Shown in pieces: positions 12,890 to 25,297 of a stretch of DNA of 64,000 nucleotides. The position numbers and the translations under genes are program-made. The notes beneath the pieces were generated by a model. That model did no database searches. It was given only the letters and a program-made list of their open reading frames with translations, and was not told where the DNA came from. Numbering within the stretch: position 1 is the first letter of the stretch; each line of letters starts with the position of its first letter. Location of the stretch: the NCBI GenBank assembly GCA_021464245.1, contig JADCRB010000068.1:1057427-1121426 (forward strand). Direction: 5' to 3'. Source of the stretch: Carallia brachiata (taxonomy: Eukaryota > Streptophyta > Magnoliopsida > Malpighiales > Rhizophoraceae).

Positions 12890-13329
12890 TTTTCCAATAT
12901 AGCATGCTCGCTTCCAATTATAGCAACATATAGCCATTATATTGTCTGAATTCCACAAAAAAAAAAAAAAAGGGCAATTTTCAATTGCTTTGGTAGTCTG
13001 AACAAACTAAGAATACGTACAGCTTCATTGTGATCATCTAAGGGGTTGGTGCGATAATGGGAAGGGTCCATATGTCCACTGCCGCCCAAGAGATCTGCGG
13101 AATGCATTCGCGCGCAATAATTAAGTAAGGGGTAGCCATCAGCGTGGCCACTAAACATGTGCTTATTAGTCAAGCAATTAATAATGTTATAGACTTCCTA
13201 AAAAGATAATTGGTTAATTTAACCTTAAAAAAAAGCACAATTGAATGTAATTGATTGGTGCTACAATATTAAGTGAAATACATAATTGACGACAAGAAGA
13301 TAATGAATAATTAAACTTAAGAAATTTAT

Positions 13330-13740
13330 ATGTACCTGTTTGATAGAGAGATTTTATTGATTGGATGTAATCCAAAGTCATTGTAGGTTTATCTATAATC
13401 TTGGCATAATGGCTTCAAAATTATCTACATTGAAGTTAATTTAGATCTTTTAGGGACTAAAAATCAGTATTTAAGTAGGAATTAGTTAGTTTAGTCTAGT
13501 TTGATATGATTTTAATATTAGGTTAACAATAGATGTTAATTGCTATATAAGGATGTGATTTTTCAAGTTATTCTGTGATCAGTGTGCTGTGATTGGTGTG
13601 GATGATCAATATAGAAGTTATGAATGTAACTAGTCAATAGATATAATTGGAATGTGTGTTTCTCAATTATTGTGTATAGTGTTGTGAGATTAATAAAATT
13701 GAGTTCAATATAATAAGTTGACAGTATTTTCATAGCTAAT
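13330..13740 (+). mobile_element. Possible solo or degenerate LTR
   Basis: The stretch has LTR-like architecture: a TATA-like CTATATAAGG near 13,545, an AATAAA signal near 13,692 and a compact size of about 400 bases. I could not find matching TG..CA ends, a primer-binding site, or a second copy in the window, so this is tentative. Confidence 0.22.
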
Positions 13741-16700
13741 TGCGCTCTACCTTTAATAGTCTAATGCTCAATTTTTAATTAGCTGCGCACGGTCAATTTC
13801 AAGCGTCTCAAAGATATTTTTGGCTATTATTGAAAAAAGAAGTTGATCGAATGGATATATTGATGGCACAGTGATCTCATCTCTACAATGATCATCTGCT
13901 ACTTTTACATGGAGAAGGGGATACCTTAGATGAAAGATGAGCCAGCTACTATCGAATTGTTTGAGAGTTTAAAGTGTCATCTTTGGGAGGTTTATTTTTT
14001 TATCTTGAAAAGGGTTAAATCCATATAAGAAAATTGGGGGAAAAGATGTGGTGTAAGTTGAACTTCTAATTATATCGATAATCACTTTAATTAATGCCTA
14101 GGATCTTTTTGAGACATTTATTAAGCTCAAATAATTATGATAGGGCCGTTGATGTCAAGGGGCATTATAACTAAATTAGTTTTATTACCCGCGCGTAAGT
14201 TCTTATGCTATTAATTTATTTTTAAAAAAATTTACGTGAAAGAAAATTAAAAAAAAAATTATTTACTTATTAAGGTTGGTCATGAATCAAATACCATATA
14301 TATGTGTATATATTTATTTATTTATTTATTGGAAAGAAGCTATATAATCATATTTAGTTCAAAATGCTCAATGACCAAGCGCTTAAAATTTTACTAAAGA
14401 ACTTGATTATGTAAAAACGCATTAATAAATATGTACAAAGCATACAATCCAACCTATGTTATGTTATGTATGGATAAAACTTTTAGATTTAGATCGCCTG
14501 ATTCACATATTCACTTGATATTAAATTTAAAATTGCTAGCACTTCCACTTGAAATACCCAAATTGAAGTGCACTGAATTGCAGCAGACGCATAATGAAAT
14601 GCCTACTTACTCATAAAACTACCTATATTGTGGTGCATTCAACTCATAGAGCTGGTTAAGAATTATCCTCAGTTGAATATTTGCGGCAAGCAGGAATATC
14701 TTGGTCAAGACAGATAAACTAATTATAAGACAATGGCACAGACAGTATTGTAGTTACACACATGCATGAAAAAGACCAAATTGGTTGTCTTTGCAGGGTT
14801 TTGCATTGAGTATTTGAACACAAATATGCAAGTCATTCAATGACAGAACTTCTCTAATTTGATCATTTCTGAAGAATCACATATTCCTTAGTTAAGATTG
14901 AGAGACCACAAGAACTGCAGTGAACCTTATCAAGTGTGCATCAGGTAAAGTTCATCCAATGAAGTCCATTACCAATGCTATCAGATGACACTGGTTAACT
15001 CCTTTAATTTGAATGCTTCAGACACTGACAATAAGTTATCTTATCGTCTTAGCATCTTAAAAATTGTCTTCATATTGCCACGAAATTGTCTTAAAAAATT
15101 CCTTTAGTCCGGGTTTTATAATTTTGCCATGAAATTTTCGAAGCAGCAAGCGTTAGTGGGATTACCAAAAGCAAGACTTACAAAAGTTAGAGGAGAGAGG
15201 AAGCTGGTTGAGTCTTGCCATCGCCTAGTGCCTCAATACATATATAAGTAATTAAGTAGCCGAATTGCATTAGTTTCATGGTCGGAGAAACTGAAGAGGT
15301 TGTAACGGGAGGAAGTTCGAGAGTTTGATGTTATGTAATTCACATTTGTTGAGCAGGAAAGTTCAAGAAATTTCTGTACAAATGTCTATCAAAATACATA
15401 GTAATTAGTTAGTTGTCGTTAGAAAATTAAGAATGAGCCAAAATGTAAAACTTTGAAAGAGAAGGTTGCCAGACGACAAGCTTTTCTCATAAAGATATAT
15501 ATACAGACACACAGCGAGTTTTGTCTATACTTTGTGTCAGTTAACTATTTTTTATACATAATTTTAAATATTTTTTTTGTTGTAAGTAATTTTATTTTTC
15601 TCTTGAGAATCACATCTTATGTATTGTTGAGTGAGATTTTTATGTGCCATGGTGTCAAGTCAAGTTGTTGGATGATATGTCTAGTTTTTGAGGCTTCGTA
15701 AGAGGCTCTACAGCTAAAATAGTATATTTGACTAAACATTTTAAGTAAATAATTATTTTATAATTTCTTTGTAAAAGTTATGTGTAGTTACCTCCTTGCA
15801 CAACACATGTATTATTGTTCACTGTCTTTGCATGTATTATTTCAACCATTTTATTCGACATTGTTGATAAGGGATCCCACATGTTTTTTGAGTTGTCATT
15901 CTTCTTGTGTCAATGAAGGAAAGGAAGACGCACAAAAAGGATTAATGAAAGAGGAAATAAAATATTTGTATTCTAAACCCAAAATTTTAGAGGTATTATT
16001 GATATTGTAGACGAAAAAAAAAAGAGATATTATTGATATTGGTGTATACGATACATATCTCAGTAGCAAAATTTTGAAGAAATTCGCGAATGGATTTGCG
16101 GAAAAATGCCTAACCATGCAAAATGTGTTTGTGCCACATGTACTATTGTAAAATTTGTAGGTTATGTCAACGTTTAAAAAGTCAAGACTTAGGTACGTAG
16201 GACTATGAGATTAATTAATTAGTTAATGACAATAATTAGTATAGAATATGATCATAAAAGGTATTCATAACTTATAACCAGTAACTTCTTAAAAGTCAGT
16301 TAAATTATTGTATCATTCATAACTTATTAATTTGGCATTTATTACTGAATGTCATATTCCTTTAGTTTAGCCAATATTTTTTCTGTTATACATTTGGTTT
16401 TCATTTTGACTGTTATTTATGTTGTGCCGAAGAGAGGATGAGAGTGGAGGATGGGATTTATTTTCATTTCAACTTTTTTCTACTCTCAATGCAACTTCAA
16501 CAAAAACTTGGCAGAACTTAAAAGGTTGCTTACAATTATGGTTGTACGTATCAGTCTGTGAAGGGAGTTGACGACTTAATCGTATTCTTAGGTGTTAATG
16601 CAATAATTGGAAGATATCCTTTTGTTATGAAATATTATAATATTTATTTATAATATGAGTTATATAATAAAAATATTTTTTTCTGTACATAATTTCACAA

Positions 16701-16904
16701 CTCTTCTTAAATTTAGAAGCTAAGCCTTCTAAAATAAATATATAAGGTATAACCATTTGGGTTTCCGGCAAAAGACTAAGAACTTGTTTCTTTGCCTCAT
16801 TAGACGTTGGGTAAAACTCTACAAAGTGGTTTGTTCATAAGGACACGAGGGGTGTTGCTTTGTCGAGAGAAACTAGCTAAAGCCTTGCTGGTTTGGGATA
16901 ACCG

Positions 16905-17215
16905 ATATTTTAAATCTAAATATTTATAATTTTTTTATTTGAAACATAAATTTTTTAAGTTTTCTATTTAAAATTTAAATCTTTATTTTTTATTCTATTC
17001 AAATCTTTTTATAATAAAACTGTTAATTTTTCCATTAACTTTAATCATGTTTTTTTTCTGTTTCTGTTAATTTTAACGGAAAAGTTAACGGTAAATCATA
17101 CAAAAGGAATTGAATAAAAAAAAAAAAAAAGTTTAAGCGTTGAATAAAAAACTTAAAAGATTTAAACTTCAAATAAAAAAAAATCATAAAGATTTAAACC
17201 TAAAAAGTTAATTAT
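16905..17215. mobile_element. Fold-back (inverted-repeat) element, ~310 bp
   Basis: The left half (TTTAAATCTAAAT..., then TTATTTGAAAC, AAGTTTTCTATTT) is mirrored on the opposite strand by the right half (TTTAAATCTTTAT, TTATTTGAAGT, AAGTTTTTTATTC). The centre contains GTTAA-rich inverted words around 17,030-17,090. The element is AT-rich, non-coding and fits a MITE. Boundaries are approximate and no target duplication was resolved. Confidence 0.5.
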
Positions 17216-17274
17216 TCCCTTATTGGTTTAGTTTTTTATGTTTCTTTAATTTTTTTTGTTTCTTTTGTCATGCT

Positions 17275-17720
17275 CATAAACACAAAATAACTTACCATTT
17301 TTTTGTGTGTTTTAAAATAATTAAACAAAATTAGTGAAATTTATTTTTTTTAAAATTAATATATAAAAATATCATTAATTTTATCTAAAATAATAAATCT
17401 AATACTAATTTTAAAAAGTAATAAATTTAAAATCAATTTTATTTAAAATAATAAATTTAATATGTGATAATTTTATATGAACATAATTTATCAGTTTAAA
17501 TGACAACTTTATAAAAAAATATTTATTTCGATTACATGATAATCATATAAACTAATACTTTATTATCGAAACAGATAAATTCTGTTTTAAAAATTTCACA
17601 GGATGTTAAATTTTTTATTTTAGATAAAATTGATAATAAATTTGTTATTTTTAAAATTAATATTATAATTATTATTTTAAATAAAATTTGTGATATTTTT
17701 TGTATATTAACCGTTTTAAA
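17275..17720. mobile_element. Fold-back element, family copy 1
   Basis: The inverted arms contain AATTTTATCTAAAATAA on the left and TTATTTTAGATAAAATT on the right. The interior has TTTTATATGAA, TTATTTCGAT and ACAGATAAATTCTGTTT in the same order as a second element at 43,165-43,545. The presence of two independent copies with a shared interior makes this a repeat family and not chance palindromic AT sequence. There is no coding capacity. Confidence 0.6.
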
Positions 17721-18133
17721 AACATTAATCAGAATTATTAAAAAAAATTTTTTTTTTTTTGGATGCGTATAACCTTAAAGGGTATTAAGATATTCCTTCT
17801 AAGGAAGATACAACTATTGAAATTAATCCAATTAACTATTTAATGCGGTAGATTAATAATAATTTAATATTTTTTTCTTTTTGTTGGCATAGATTTGAAT
17901 TTCTATAATATAGTTTTTTTTTTATCATAGTAAATTGTATAAATTTAAAATTCGTTAACATCGAGATCAGACATGAGAGAAGCATATTTAGTCCTAATAA
18001 TATTAAAGTAATAAATTTATTCCTGCAAAAATAATTGAATGTGGCATTAAAAAATAAAAATTATTTTCATTGTAACTCATAAATATTATTATGACTGATA
18101 TACTTATTTTTTGCTGTTAAAAAAAAAAATCCA

Positions 18134-18640
18134 ATTGAAGCAGAGAAAAAGGCACTTGATGAAGCGAAAAAGAATAGAAAAAGGCATTGCAAGCAAATGC
18201 CACTTGATGAAGTCAGAGGAGGGATTTTCTGGGCTCAAGGAAAAGATTGATGAAATGAATGGTACCCACGTGGAATTGTCCGAGGTATGCTCCTATATTT
18301 GATGGCTGTTTTCATTCAGAATTATTTCAGTATCTTTTACGTTTTTTTTTTAAAGGAATTGCTGTCAGCCTAAGGCCAACTTGTAACTGGGACATCGAGG
18401 AGCTCTAACTTAGTGTAATCAACCATTGTCAACTTGTTAAGCTTTATATTGGTAAATAAACCTGGTTCAATTTGGGTGATGTTGTTTTCCAGGCACAAAT
18501 TGCTGAATTGCAGAAGCTACTTGAGTGGTTGGAGTCCATCGAGAATGAATGAACTAAAATTACTTGGAACACAGAAGTCTGCATTGGAACAGGAGATGGA
18601 GCTCCATGTTGTCCAAAGACAAGGCTTTGGAGGTGTCTGG
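18134..18640 (+). pseudogene. Decayed fragment of an unidentified coiled-coil gene
   Basis: Two exon-like pieces are visible. The first (to 18,284) reads in one frame as a charged helix (EAEKKALDEAKKNRKR) and then, after a frame change, as KSEEGFSGLKEKIDEMNG up to ELSE before a GT donor. The second, after a CAG acceptor ending at 18,492, reads AQIAELQKLLEWLESIENE and then stops; the next frame continues MNELKLLGTQKSALEQEMEL. The heptad-like Leu/Glu/Lys pattern across frames implies a once-coding coiled coil broken by at least two frameshifts. I do not recognise the parent gene. Confidence 0.45.
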
Positions 18641-20071
18641 CTGTGGATAACTGGCATCCCATAGTAGTTGCAATGCAAGGTGAGTGCCTCAATCTTTGTA
18701 AAGAGGTTAGCAGCCAAAGCTATTTTGCCAGCCAAGAACCAAGAAGAGTGGGGATGCCATTTATATGCCAAGCCCAGATGGTGTACTGTTGAAGAACCTG
18801 AAGTTTTATGGTTTGGCCAATTTTTGCGTTTTTTTTTTTTTTTTTTCATAATTTTGAAGAGTTATAGAGGTTAGGTTTGAAGTGAGTAACAAATATAGTT
18901 CGTGCATTTCACATTGTTCTTTCTCTCTTGAGTGGGATTTTTTTTTTTTTTCTATTTTGTATATTGTCCAATGATATTAGTTCATTTATTTTTCTGGCAA
19001 TTAAATTACATGAGTCCTGATAATATTCTTATAAGTAGGCTTTTTATGTTGAATTTTACTGGGTTTTGTTCAACAACTAAGTGTAGATTGCTCGTGTTCC
19101 ATTTCATTGTCAGTACCTTGTTTTTTGCTTTATTGTTCTGTTTGATGGCAAGCTGCTGATTAGCTCACAACTTAACATTAATTCCATGCTTCTGTTCCAT
19201 CTTCACAATAATAAGAGCAAGATTAGGGGAATCCCAGAGCTTGCTTTTGTTCTGATCACATATTTGCTGTGTTTTATTGCGTAGCTCAAGTTTGATTCTT
19301 GCCTAGCGGGGATCTGAAATTGTAACTATCAGAGCTTTTTCTGCCCACACCCCCCTCCCCCAACAGCTCCATAGTGGTTTTGGGTTGGGGGGAGGGTTGT
19401 AGACTCCATGATTTCTTTTCACAATTCTAAGACTAGCCTATCCTATACTATTCTACTTTATACCATATACCAAACGCACCCCAAAGGTATAGAACATTTT
19501 TAGGAATACTGGATTAGCATGTGTTGGGACATGGAGATCAGCATCATTAACTGGTGGTTGCTAATTTTAATTGGTGTGATTTACTAATATGCTTGCAGGC
19601 TGCTTGTGATGCACGGGAGTTTCCTGTCTCAGTCATCTTTCTTTTAGAAAAAAGCTTTTCCTTCTCTGTGGTCTCGTATTGCAGTACTGAAGAACTCACA
19701 ATGTGGACTAAGAAATGGAATTTAGTTTGGAAACTTAATATTCAAAATTCACATTCAGCTAACCAAAAATTAAAGCATGGGATTAGTGAATAGGAAAAAC
19801 CTTAACCAATTAGGTGGGGGCAAATCTGATGAACTCCCCAGTCATATTATGATGAAGTCTGCGTAGAAGATCAAAACTGCTTTGCTACTGAATCAACAAC
19901 ACCAGCTAAAGGCACTGGTTTAGGAGGTTTGTTATTGTTTAGATATTGACATAGGTAATAAGAGTAATTTGTTTTTATTGGACTGCATTCTTGTTACTCG
20001 CCACCATTTTAGAGGATTGCATGCTCTTTTTTTTTTCTTTTCCCAACTCGATGTAAGCTAGAAATGAAAGG
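18641..20071. other. Intergenic DNA between the coiled-coil fragment and the ligase-like gene
   Basis: No gene is recognised. Composition is less AT-rich than the flanking deserts at 18.65-18.80 kb and 19.2-19.9 kb, so these could be eroded gene or transposon sequence, but no motif is visible. Long T runs occur at about 18,830-18,846 and 18,939-18,950. Sequence just below 20,072 would be the 3' UTR of the ligase-like gene. Confidence 0.4.
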
Positions 20072-22090
20072 TTACAATTTGGAGAGACAATGCTGTGGGG
20101 TTTGGGAAATAAGCTGTTTCCTCAAGATCTTGCCTGCAGCTGACTTCGGGATGGCATTAATAAAAGACACTCTTCTCACTTTCTTGTATGAAGCAACCTG
20201 AGCTCAGTTTATCATTAAAATCCAATCAGATGTTGCTTTATTACTTGAAATTGATTACAAGAAAGGACTGAGGAAGTAAGTAATATTGACCTGATTGGCG
20301 ACAAATTGAATGACTTGCTCTTCAGTAAGTTCTGAACCAGCTGCTCTCACCACATATCCCATTGGTATCTGCCCCGATTCTTCGTCCTCCACACTGAAAG
20401 GTCTATACATAAGACACATACACACGATGCGCATACACAGAAAGAAAGATGGCAAGGCAACTCACGGTATAACTGCGGCATCGAGTATTTGGGGATGAAG
20501 GAGGAGTACGGCTTCCAGTTCTGCTGGTGCCACCTACATTTACCACCGAATTGTTTTCAACAGAAGAGGAGATTGACGAAATCGAAAGTTCCTAGCTTCG
20601 TCTTATCAGAAGCAAGTTAAGCAGTTTTGCTGCACAAATAGTTAATAAACGACTTGCAGAGTGGCTTCGTAGCCTAGATACCTGATATCCATTGTGCTTG
20701 ATGAGCTCCTTGATCCTGTCAACAATATAAAGGCAACCATCTTCATCAAAATAACCAAGATCACCAGTTTTCAGCCACCCATCAGGATCAAGCGTTGCAG
20801 CCGTTGCTTCATCATTCCCTAAGTACCCCTTCATAATAGCTGCACTCTTTATCCACAGCTCCCCTTGTTGACGGGGTGGTAATGCAATCCCTGATTCAGT
20901 ATCTACTATTTTAGCTATGAAAGTTGGTATTAACATTCCACAAGAGGCCGGGTGTGTCTTGGCCTGCACACTGCAGAATATGTTGCAGCACCACAGCTTT
21001 CTGTTAGGCCATATCCTGGTCTTAGCTCCACCCAGGGGAACCTCTGCCTGAACTCATCACTCAGTTCCTTGCTCAAAGGAGCAGCCCCTGATCCAATCCT
21101 CCTTAAAGATGATAGGTCACACTTAACTTTGCTGGCATACTTAACCAGTCCAAGTATCACTGGAGGCACTGCAGGTAATGTTACTAACTTGGTGAACTTC
21201 AATTACATTGAGCATTGCTTGCATGTCGAATTTTTGCATTATGACACTCGTCACCCCTGTGGTCAACAATCCTAATGCAAAAAATGCTAGCCCGTAGATA
21301 TGAAACATAGGAATGAAGCACAAGTATATATCATCTTGACATGAACTTGCATAGACTGACCATTTCAGGAGCGTCAAGACAGCTATGAAATTGGCATGTG
21401 TTAATATCACACCTTTGCTTGTGCCTGTGGTACCTGAAGAGTATAATACAGCTGCAGTGTCCGATTGAGATATATGAACTTGAGGCACCTCAAGGGGGTC
21501 TCCATCTTCAATTAATTCTTCAACAGATAATGATCCATCACCCTCTTTGCGACTTGTAAGTAATATAGGCAAGTCAATTTGACCGAACTTGTGCCGCTCT
21601 TCTGGTGCGGAAATAACAAGTTTGGCTCCCGAGTTGCGTACTTGTTTGGCGATTTCTGATTCTGTGTTAACTGGGTTGGCTGGACTCAAGATTGCACCAA
21701 TGGAAAATATGGCTAGGCATATGGCTGGAAATAAAGTAGAGTTTGGTGATAAAAGGAAGACCACATCACCCTTTTGGATCCCAAGACCATGGTGCAAGCT
21801 TGAAGCAAGGGCGTGGATGATCGGCGAAGTTGCGAATAGGTGACTCTGTGGCCGGTTATGGAGTCAATAAGTGCAATTCTTGACTCTGCTTCATCTGGAT
21901 GGGGAAATTGGGATAGAACGTATTTGGCTGTGGCTAAGTCATGGCTTGTGGGGATCAGGAAGTTTTCACCGAGTTGTTCCAATGAATGGTAAATTCCGGT
22001 ACGTGAATCAAAGCCACTCTTGTCCACCGACCCTCGACCTCCGGCGCTTTCCTCCACAGAGGTGGCATTCCATGACTCTTCCGCGGACAT
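20072..22090 (-). pseudogene. 4-coumarate:CoA ligase-like gene with three frame breaks (peroxisomal type)
   Basis: Exons on the minus strand: 22090-20682, 20533-20466, 20393-20291, 20197-20072, all with good splice sites and compatible phases. The product is an adenylate-forming enzyme. It has the AMP-binding P-loop YSSGTTGTSKGV, GYGLTES, GWLKTGDLGYFDEDG and the C-terminal [10 protein letters not shown] with the catalytic lysine. The last residues SKL are a peroxisomal targeting signal. It resembles the 4CL-like clade (4CLL7/OPCL1 type), whose members activate fatty, jasmonate-precursor or cinnamic acids; the substrate cannot be told. Exon 1 is broken three times: about 21,816-21,824 (one base missing after TYSQLRR), about 21,199-21,204 (two bases missing at an Ile-Glu-Lys position) and about 20,970-20,976 (one base missing after GAATYSA). 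Without them the protein would be about 569 aa, close to family length. It is a recent pseudogene, unless the breaks are assembly errors. Confidence 0.85.
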
Positions 22091-24640
22091 TGCTTTGGAT
22101 GAAGTAAGCTCAGCTAAGAAAATGTTTCCTCAGACCAAGTTTTGCATTGTGAAATTTCTGCACATGACATCTGGTAAATAAGCATGGTCAGTTGGCAATA
22201 TTGCATGCTTGGACATGAGAATCAAACATTGTTAAATACGTCTAATGATTAATATAATTGTGTAGTTACTGTAAGTTTAGCGGACGGCGAAGAGACCAAG
22301 ACAAGTTAGATGTAGTGAACTATAACCGTTGCTATGTGTAAAATTTATCGAATGTTGTGCATCAATCTGCTGAAGGTTTTCTTTGTATTCTGGCTCCAAC
22401 CAGATAGAATTCAAACGGCATAATAAATTGGTTTTCTGTAGCATTTTTTTTTTCAGGGTAGCTTTCAATTTTTAGCTACTTTGACACAATTTTGAATTTT
22501 GGGTAATGTTTTGGAAAACACTTTCTTTTTTTTATTGGTTGATTATGTTTAACTACTCATATTTAAGTTCTTTTACTCAATTTGTTTAGATTTTACTCAA
22601 TTTTGTGAGCATGTGTCTCCTGTTTTTTAGAAAAACACTTTCTACTTTCGTTTGTTTTTTAATTTATTTTTTTTTTTTTTAAATTCAATCATCTAATAAT
22701 TCATATTATTTTATAATTATTGTAAAACTCTCTAATTGAACTCTTTAAAGACACAATAGTAATTTTACTTTTTTTTTTTTTGGTAAATTACATATAAAGC
22801 TTCCGTGTAGGGCTAGTACAAATCTAATTAAAAAAAATGACATGTAAAAGATTAAATGCTTAATCATATTATGCCGCCCCTTAAAGTACGGATATTAATT
22901 AATTAATTTCTTAATTAAGTTAAGCCAGTCGAGTGTGAAGGTGGCCCTTCCTTGACAATTGACATTTTCATGTGGAAAGTCAAAGCATCGCGTTAATGCT
23001 ATTGATAGCGGCCTTCGGTAGCAAGCTTAAGACTTAGTTTGTTCTTCAGGGAGCAATCCAGTCAAAAATTATACTTTAAAATTTTAAATTTCAATTCTCA
23101 TAATTATAAAAGAAAAATAAAATTTATAAAAAAAAGAATTATTTTATTGTATAGTTAATGATAAATGAATTTCTTAATAAATAAAAAATATTTAGTCGTT
23201 ACAATTTCGAATGATTTGATTCTTTTTTCAAGAGAAAGGGAAAATTGCAATTAGTTCTTGGTTAATGCCAAGCCATAATATCCAAAAATGGCATGCTTTT
23301 GTGAGGACTTTGGAAATTATGTATCCTGGCTGATTCAAATAGAGAAGCATCATGTATCTGGACTGCAAAGTTTTGGAAGTGTTCTATGCAGGCCATAGAT
23401 ACAATGTGGGAATACCTTATAACTACAAATTCTGAGTTTGGCCCCATTATCAAAACGATTCAAATCAGCCCATATGGTTGTCGAAGATGCGAATCTGTTG
23501 TTGAAAATATCCTTTTCGTTTCCTAACTCACACAAGGTAAGTCGGTGTCACGGAGTCCTTGGAACTTGGGGAGGCGTTTCAAAATATGAACAATTCTTGG
23601 AATATTTTTTTGGTGTCCTTCGGCCGGAGTCCTGGGCATATTTTTATTTATTTTTGCAACATAAGAGGTGCCTGAAGGACACCAAGACGACCATCTTGAT
23701 GCTGACCTTTGTCTTTGTTTGTGTCTCTGGCCACATTTCTCAGTCTATACTCTTTAAATTGCCGCCAAAGAACATATTGTATTACTTTTTGCACCAATCT
23801 CATTCCCATGTAGACCTGTACAACTCTATGGGAAGCTATAAACAAAAGAGCCTGTAGGATCGACGATGATGCTTATGTTTTTGGATCCTAGTGTTTGAAA
23901 GGTAGAATAATTATCGAGCGGCGCATAATGTTTCCCCCTTTTTTATCTGGTTGGGACAGAGGGTGAATATTTTAGAATGGACTAGACAATTATAGTATTT
24001 TTTAGTTGTGAGTTATTATTTAATTTAACTACTTGATCTTAATAGGTTTAAACTCGTGATATTTCACATAAATTTGGATTTTTAATCATTAAATAGTCAA
24101 CTTTTTCTCTTTTTTTTAATATAAATCTATTAAAACTAATGGTTGAGAGGTAAACTCTTCTTAAAATTAAATAAAAAGAAATTTTAATATAAAAATTTAA
24201 ATTCCGACCGCTAAACTGCCTTTCAACTGCGTTATTTTTTTTTTCAGGGTGCTATGAAATGAGACCTAAATTTGAAGTTATGGATGCACAGAAGTCGCAG
24301 ACTCCGAGTTAATCATGTACGAATTGGGCCAGGCCGAGGTGTTGGGAAAAGCAATCCACCAAACCTAGCTAGTGGGTCGAGAATCAAAGACATTTGTGCA
24401 TATTAGCCCAACCCACTATTGAGAGTTCAAACTCTGTCTGTCTGAACTACACTTTTTTTTTATTATACTTAAGTGTGAGCTCTTAATCAAATCGACTAAA
24501 AAAAAAATAAAAGAAATTTTAATAAAAGTTCAAGTTTGGGCACCGTTTGTTCAAGGCCTTTTTTTATTTTTTTGTGTGTGTCTTTTTATAACCATCAAAT
24601 ACAGAGATGATTCATCTCATTACCCAACTATAGTGCGAGC
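22091..24640. other. Intergenic DNA
   Basis: No gene is recognised. 22.4-23.2 kb is AT-rich with poly-T tracts. 23.26-23.86 kb has balanced composition and overlapping open frames on both strands (139 codons on plus), but no recognisable domain; it may be an eroded gene or transposon piece. 23.9-24.6 kb is AT-rich. Confidence 0.4.
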
Positions 24641-24725
24641 TCAACTATTTCAGCGAAGTGAGATGACCGCCGCCTTTAGGGTGGTGGGTCAAAGGTTCGA
24701 CTCCTGGCTCAAGAACGAAACTTAC
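24640..24725 (+). mobile_element. Possible tRNA-derived SINE head
   Basis: CAGCGAAGTGAG (about 24,651) resembles an RNA polymerase III A box, and GGTTCGACTCC (about 24,696) is a near-perfect B box about 45 bases downstream, the spacing seen in tRNA-derived SINEs. The following sequence leads directly into a duplicated block. No target-site duplication was found. Confidence 0.35.
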
Positions 24726-25297
24726 TGAAATAGGATTTCAAGATTTCACCTTTTTGAGGTGCTGTGCACTTTTATAGTAATATTACGTATCCATATATAT
24801 ATATATATATTTTTTTTTTTTTGACTGAAAATAGCACAAATCATTAACTCAAAAGATCATTACATAAAATTCGTGAAAGAGCTTCTGGGGGTTGCTTTGT
24901 CAGTCTAAGGGACATGTACTTATCCTAGACTGAATGACAACCCAATTTGCCGACAAATTGACAATTCTAGAGATATAACTACAAAAACAGTTAGATATAC
25001 CATAAACAAGATGAAATAGGATTTCAAGATTTCACCTTTTTGAGGTGCTGTGCACTTTTACAGTAATATTACGTATCCATATATATATATATATTTTTTT
25101 TTTTTTGACTGAAAATAGCATAAATCATTAACTCAAAAGATCATTACATAAAATTCGTGAAAGAGTTTCTGGGGGTTGCTTTGTCAGTCTAAGGGACATG
25201 TACTTATCTTAGACTGAATGACAACCCAATTTGCCGACAAGTTGACAATTCTAGAGATATAACTACAAAAACAGTTAGATATACCATAAACAAGATG
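24726..25297. repeat. Tandem direct duplication of a ~286-bp unit
   Basis: 24,726-25,011 and 25,012-25,297 are almost identical. Both run from TGAAATAGGATTTCAAGATT through an AT microsatellite and a T tract to TACCATAAACAAGAT. They differ by a few substitutions and by the length of the AT/T tract. The copies abut with no spacer. The second copy continues into the RNase-H fragment. Confidence 0.9.

Larger units (their letters stand above)
11206..18110. other. Large gene-poor region
   Basis: No gene is recognised over about 6.9 kb. It holds a GGT-repeat patch (about 11,325-11,347), several poly-A/T tracts, a 234-bp MITE (12,656-12,889), a possible LTR remnant (about 13,330-13,740), and two fold-back elements (16,905-17,215 and 17,275-17,720). 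Open frames here (for example 15,453-15,701 and 15,780-16,010) have no recognisable domain and look like chance frames in AT-rich DNA. Confidence 0.5.

Noticed and set aside
17000..18100. Possible CRISPR-like or satellite array in AT-rich repeats
   Set aside because: The repeats are inverted arms of fold-back elements and not regularly spaced direct repeats, and this is a plant nuclear genome.
23438..23857. 139-codon plus-strand frame
   Set aside because: No domain is recognised and the opposite strand is also open over much of it. Composition hints at eroded coding DNA but does not support a gene call.
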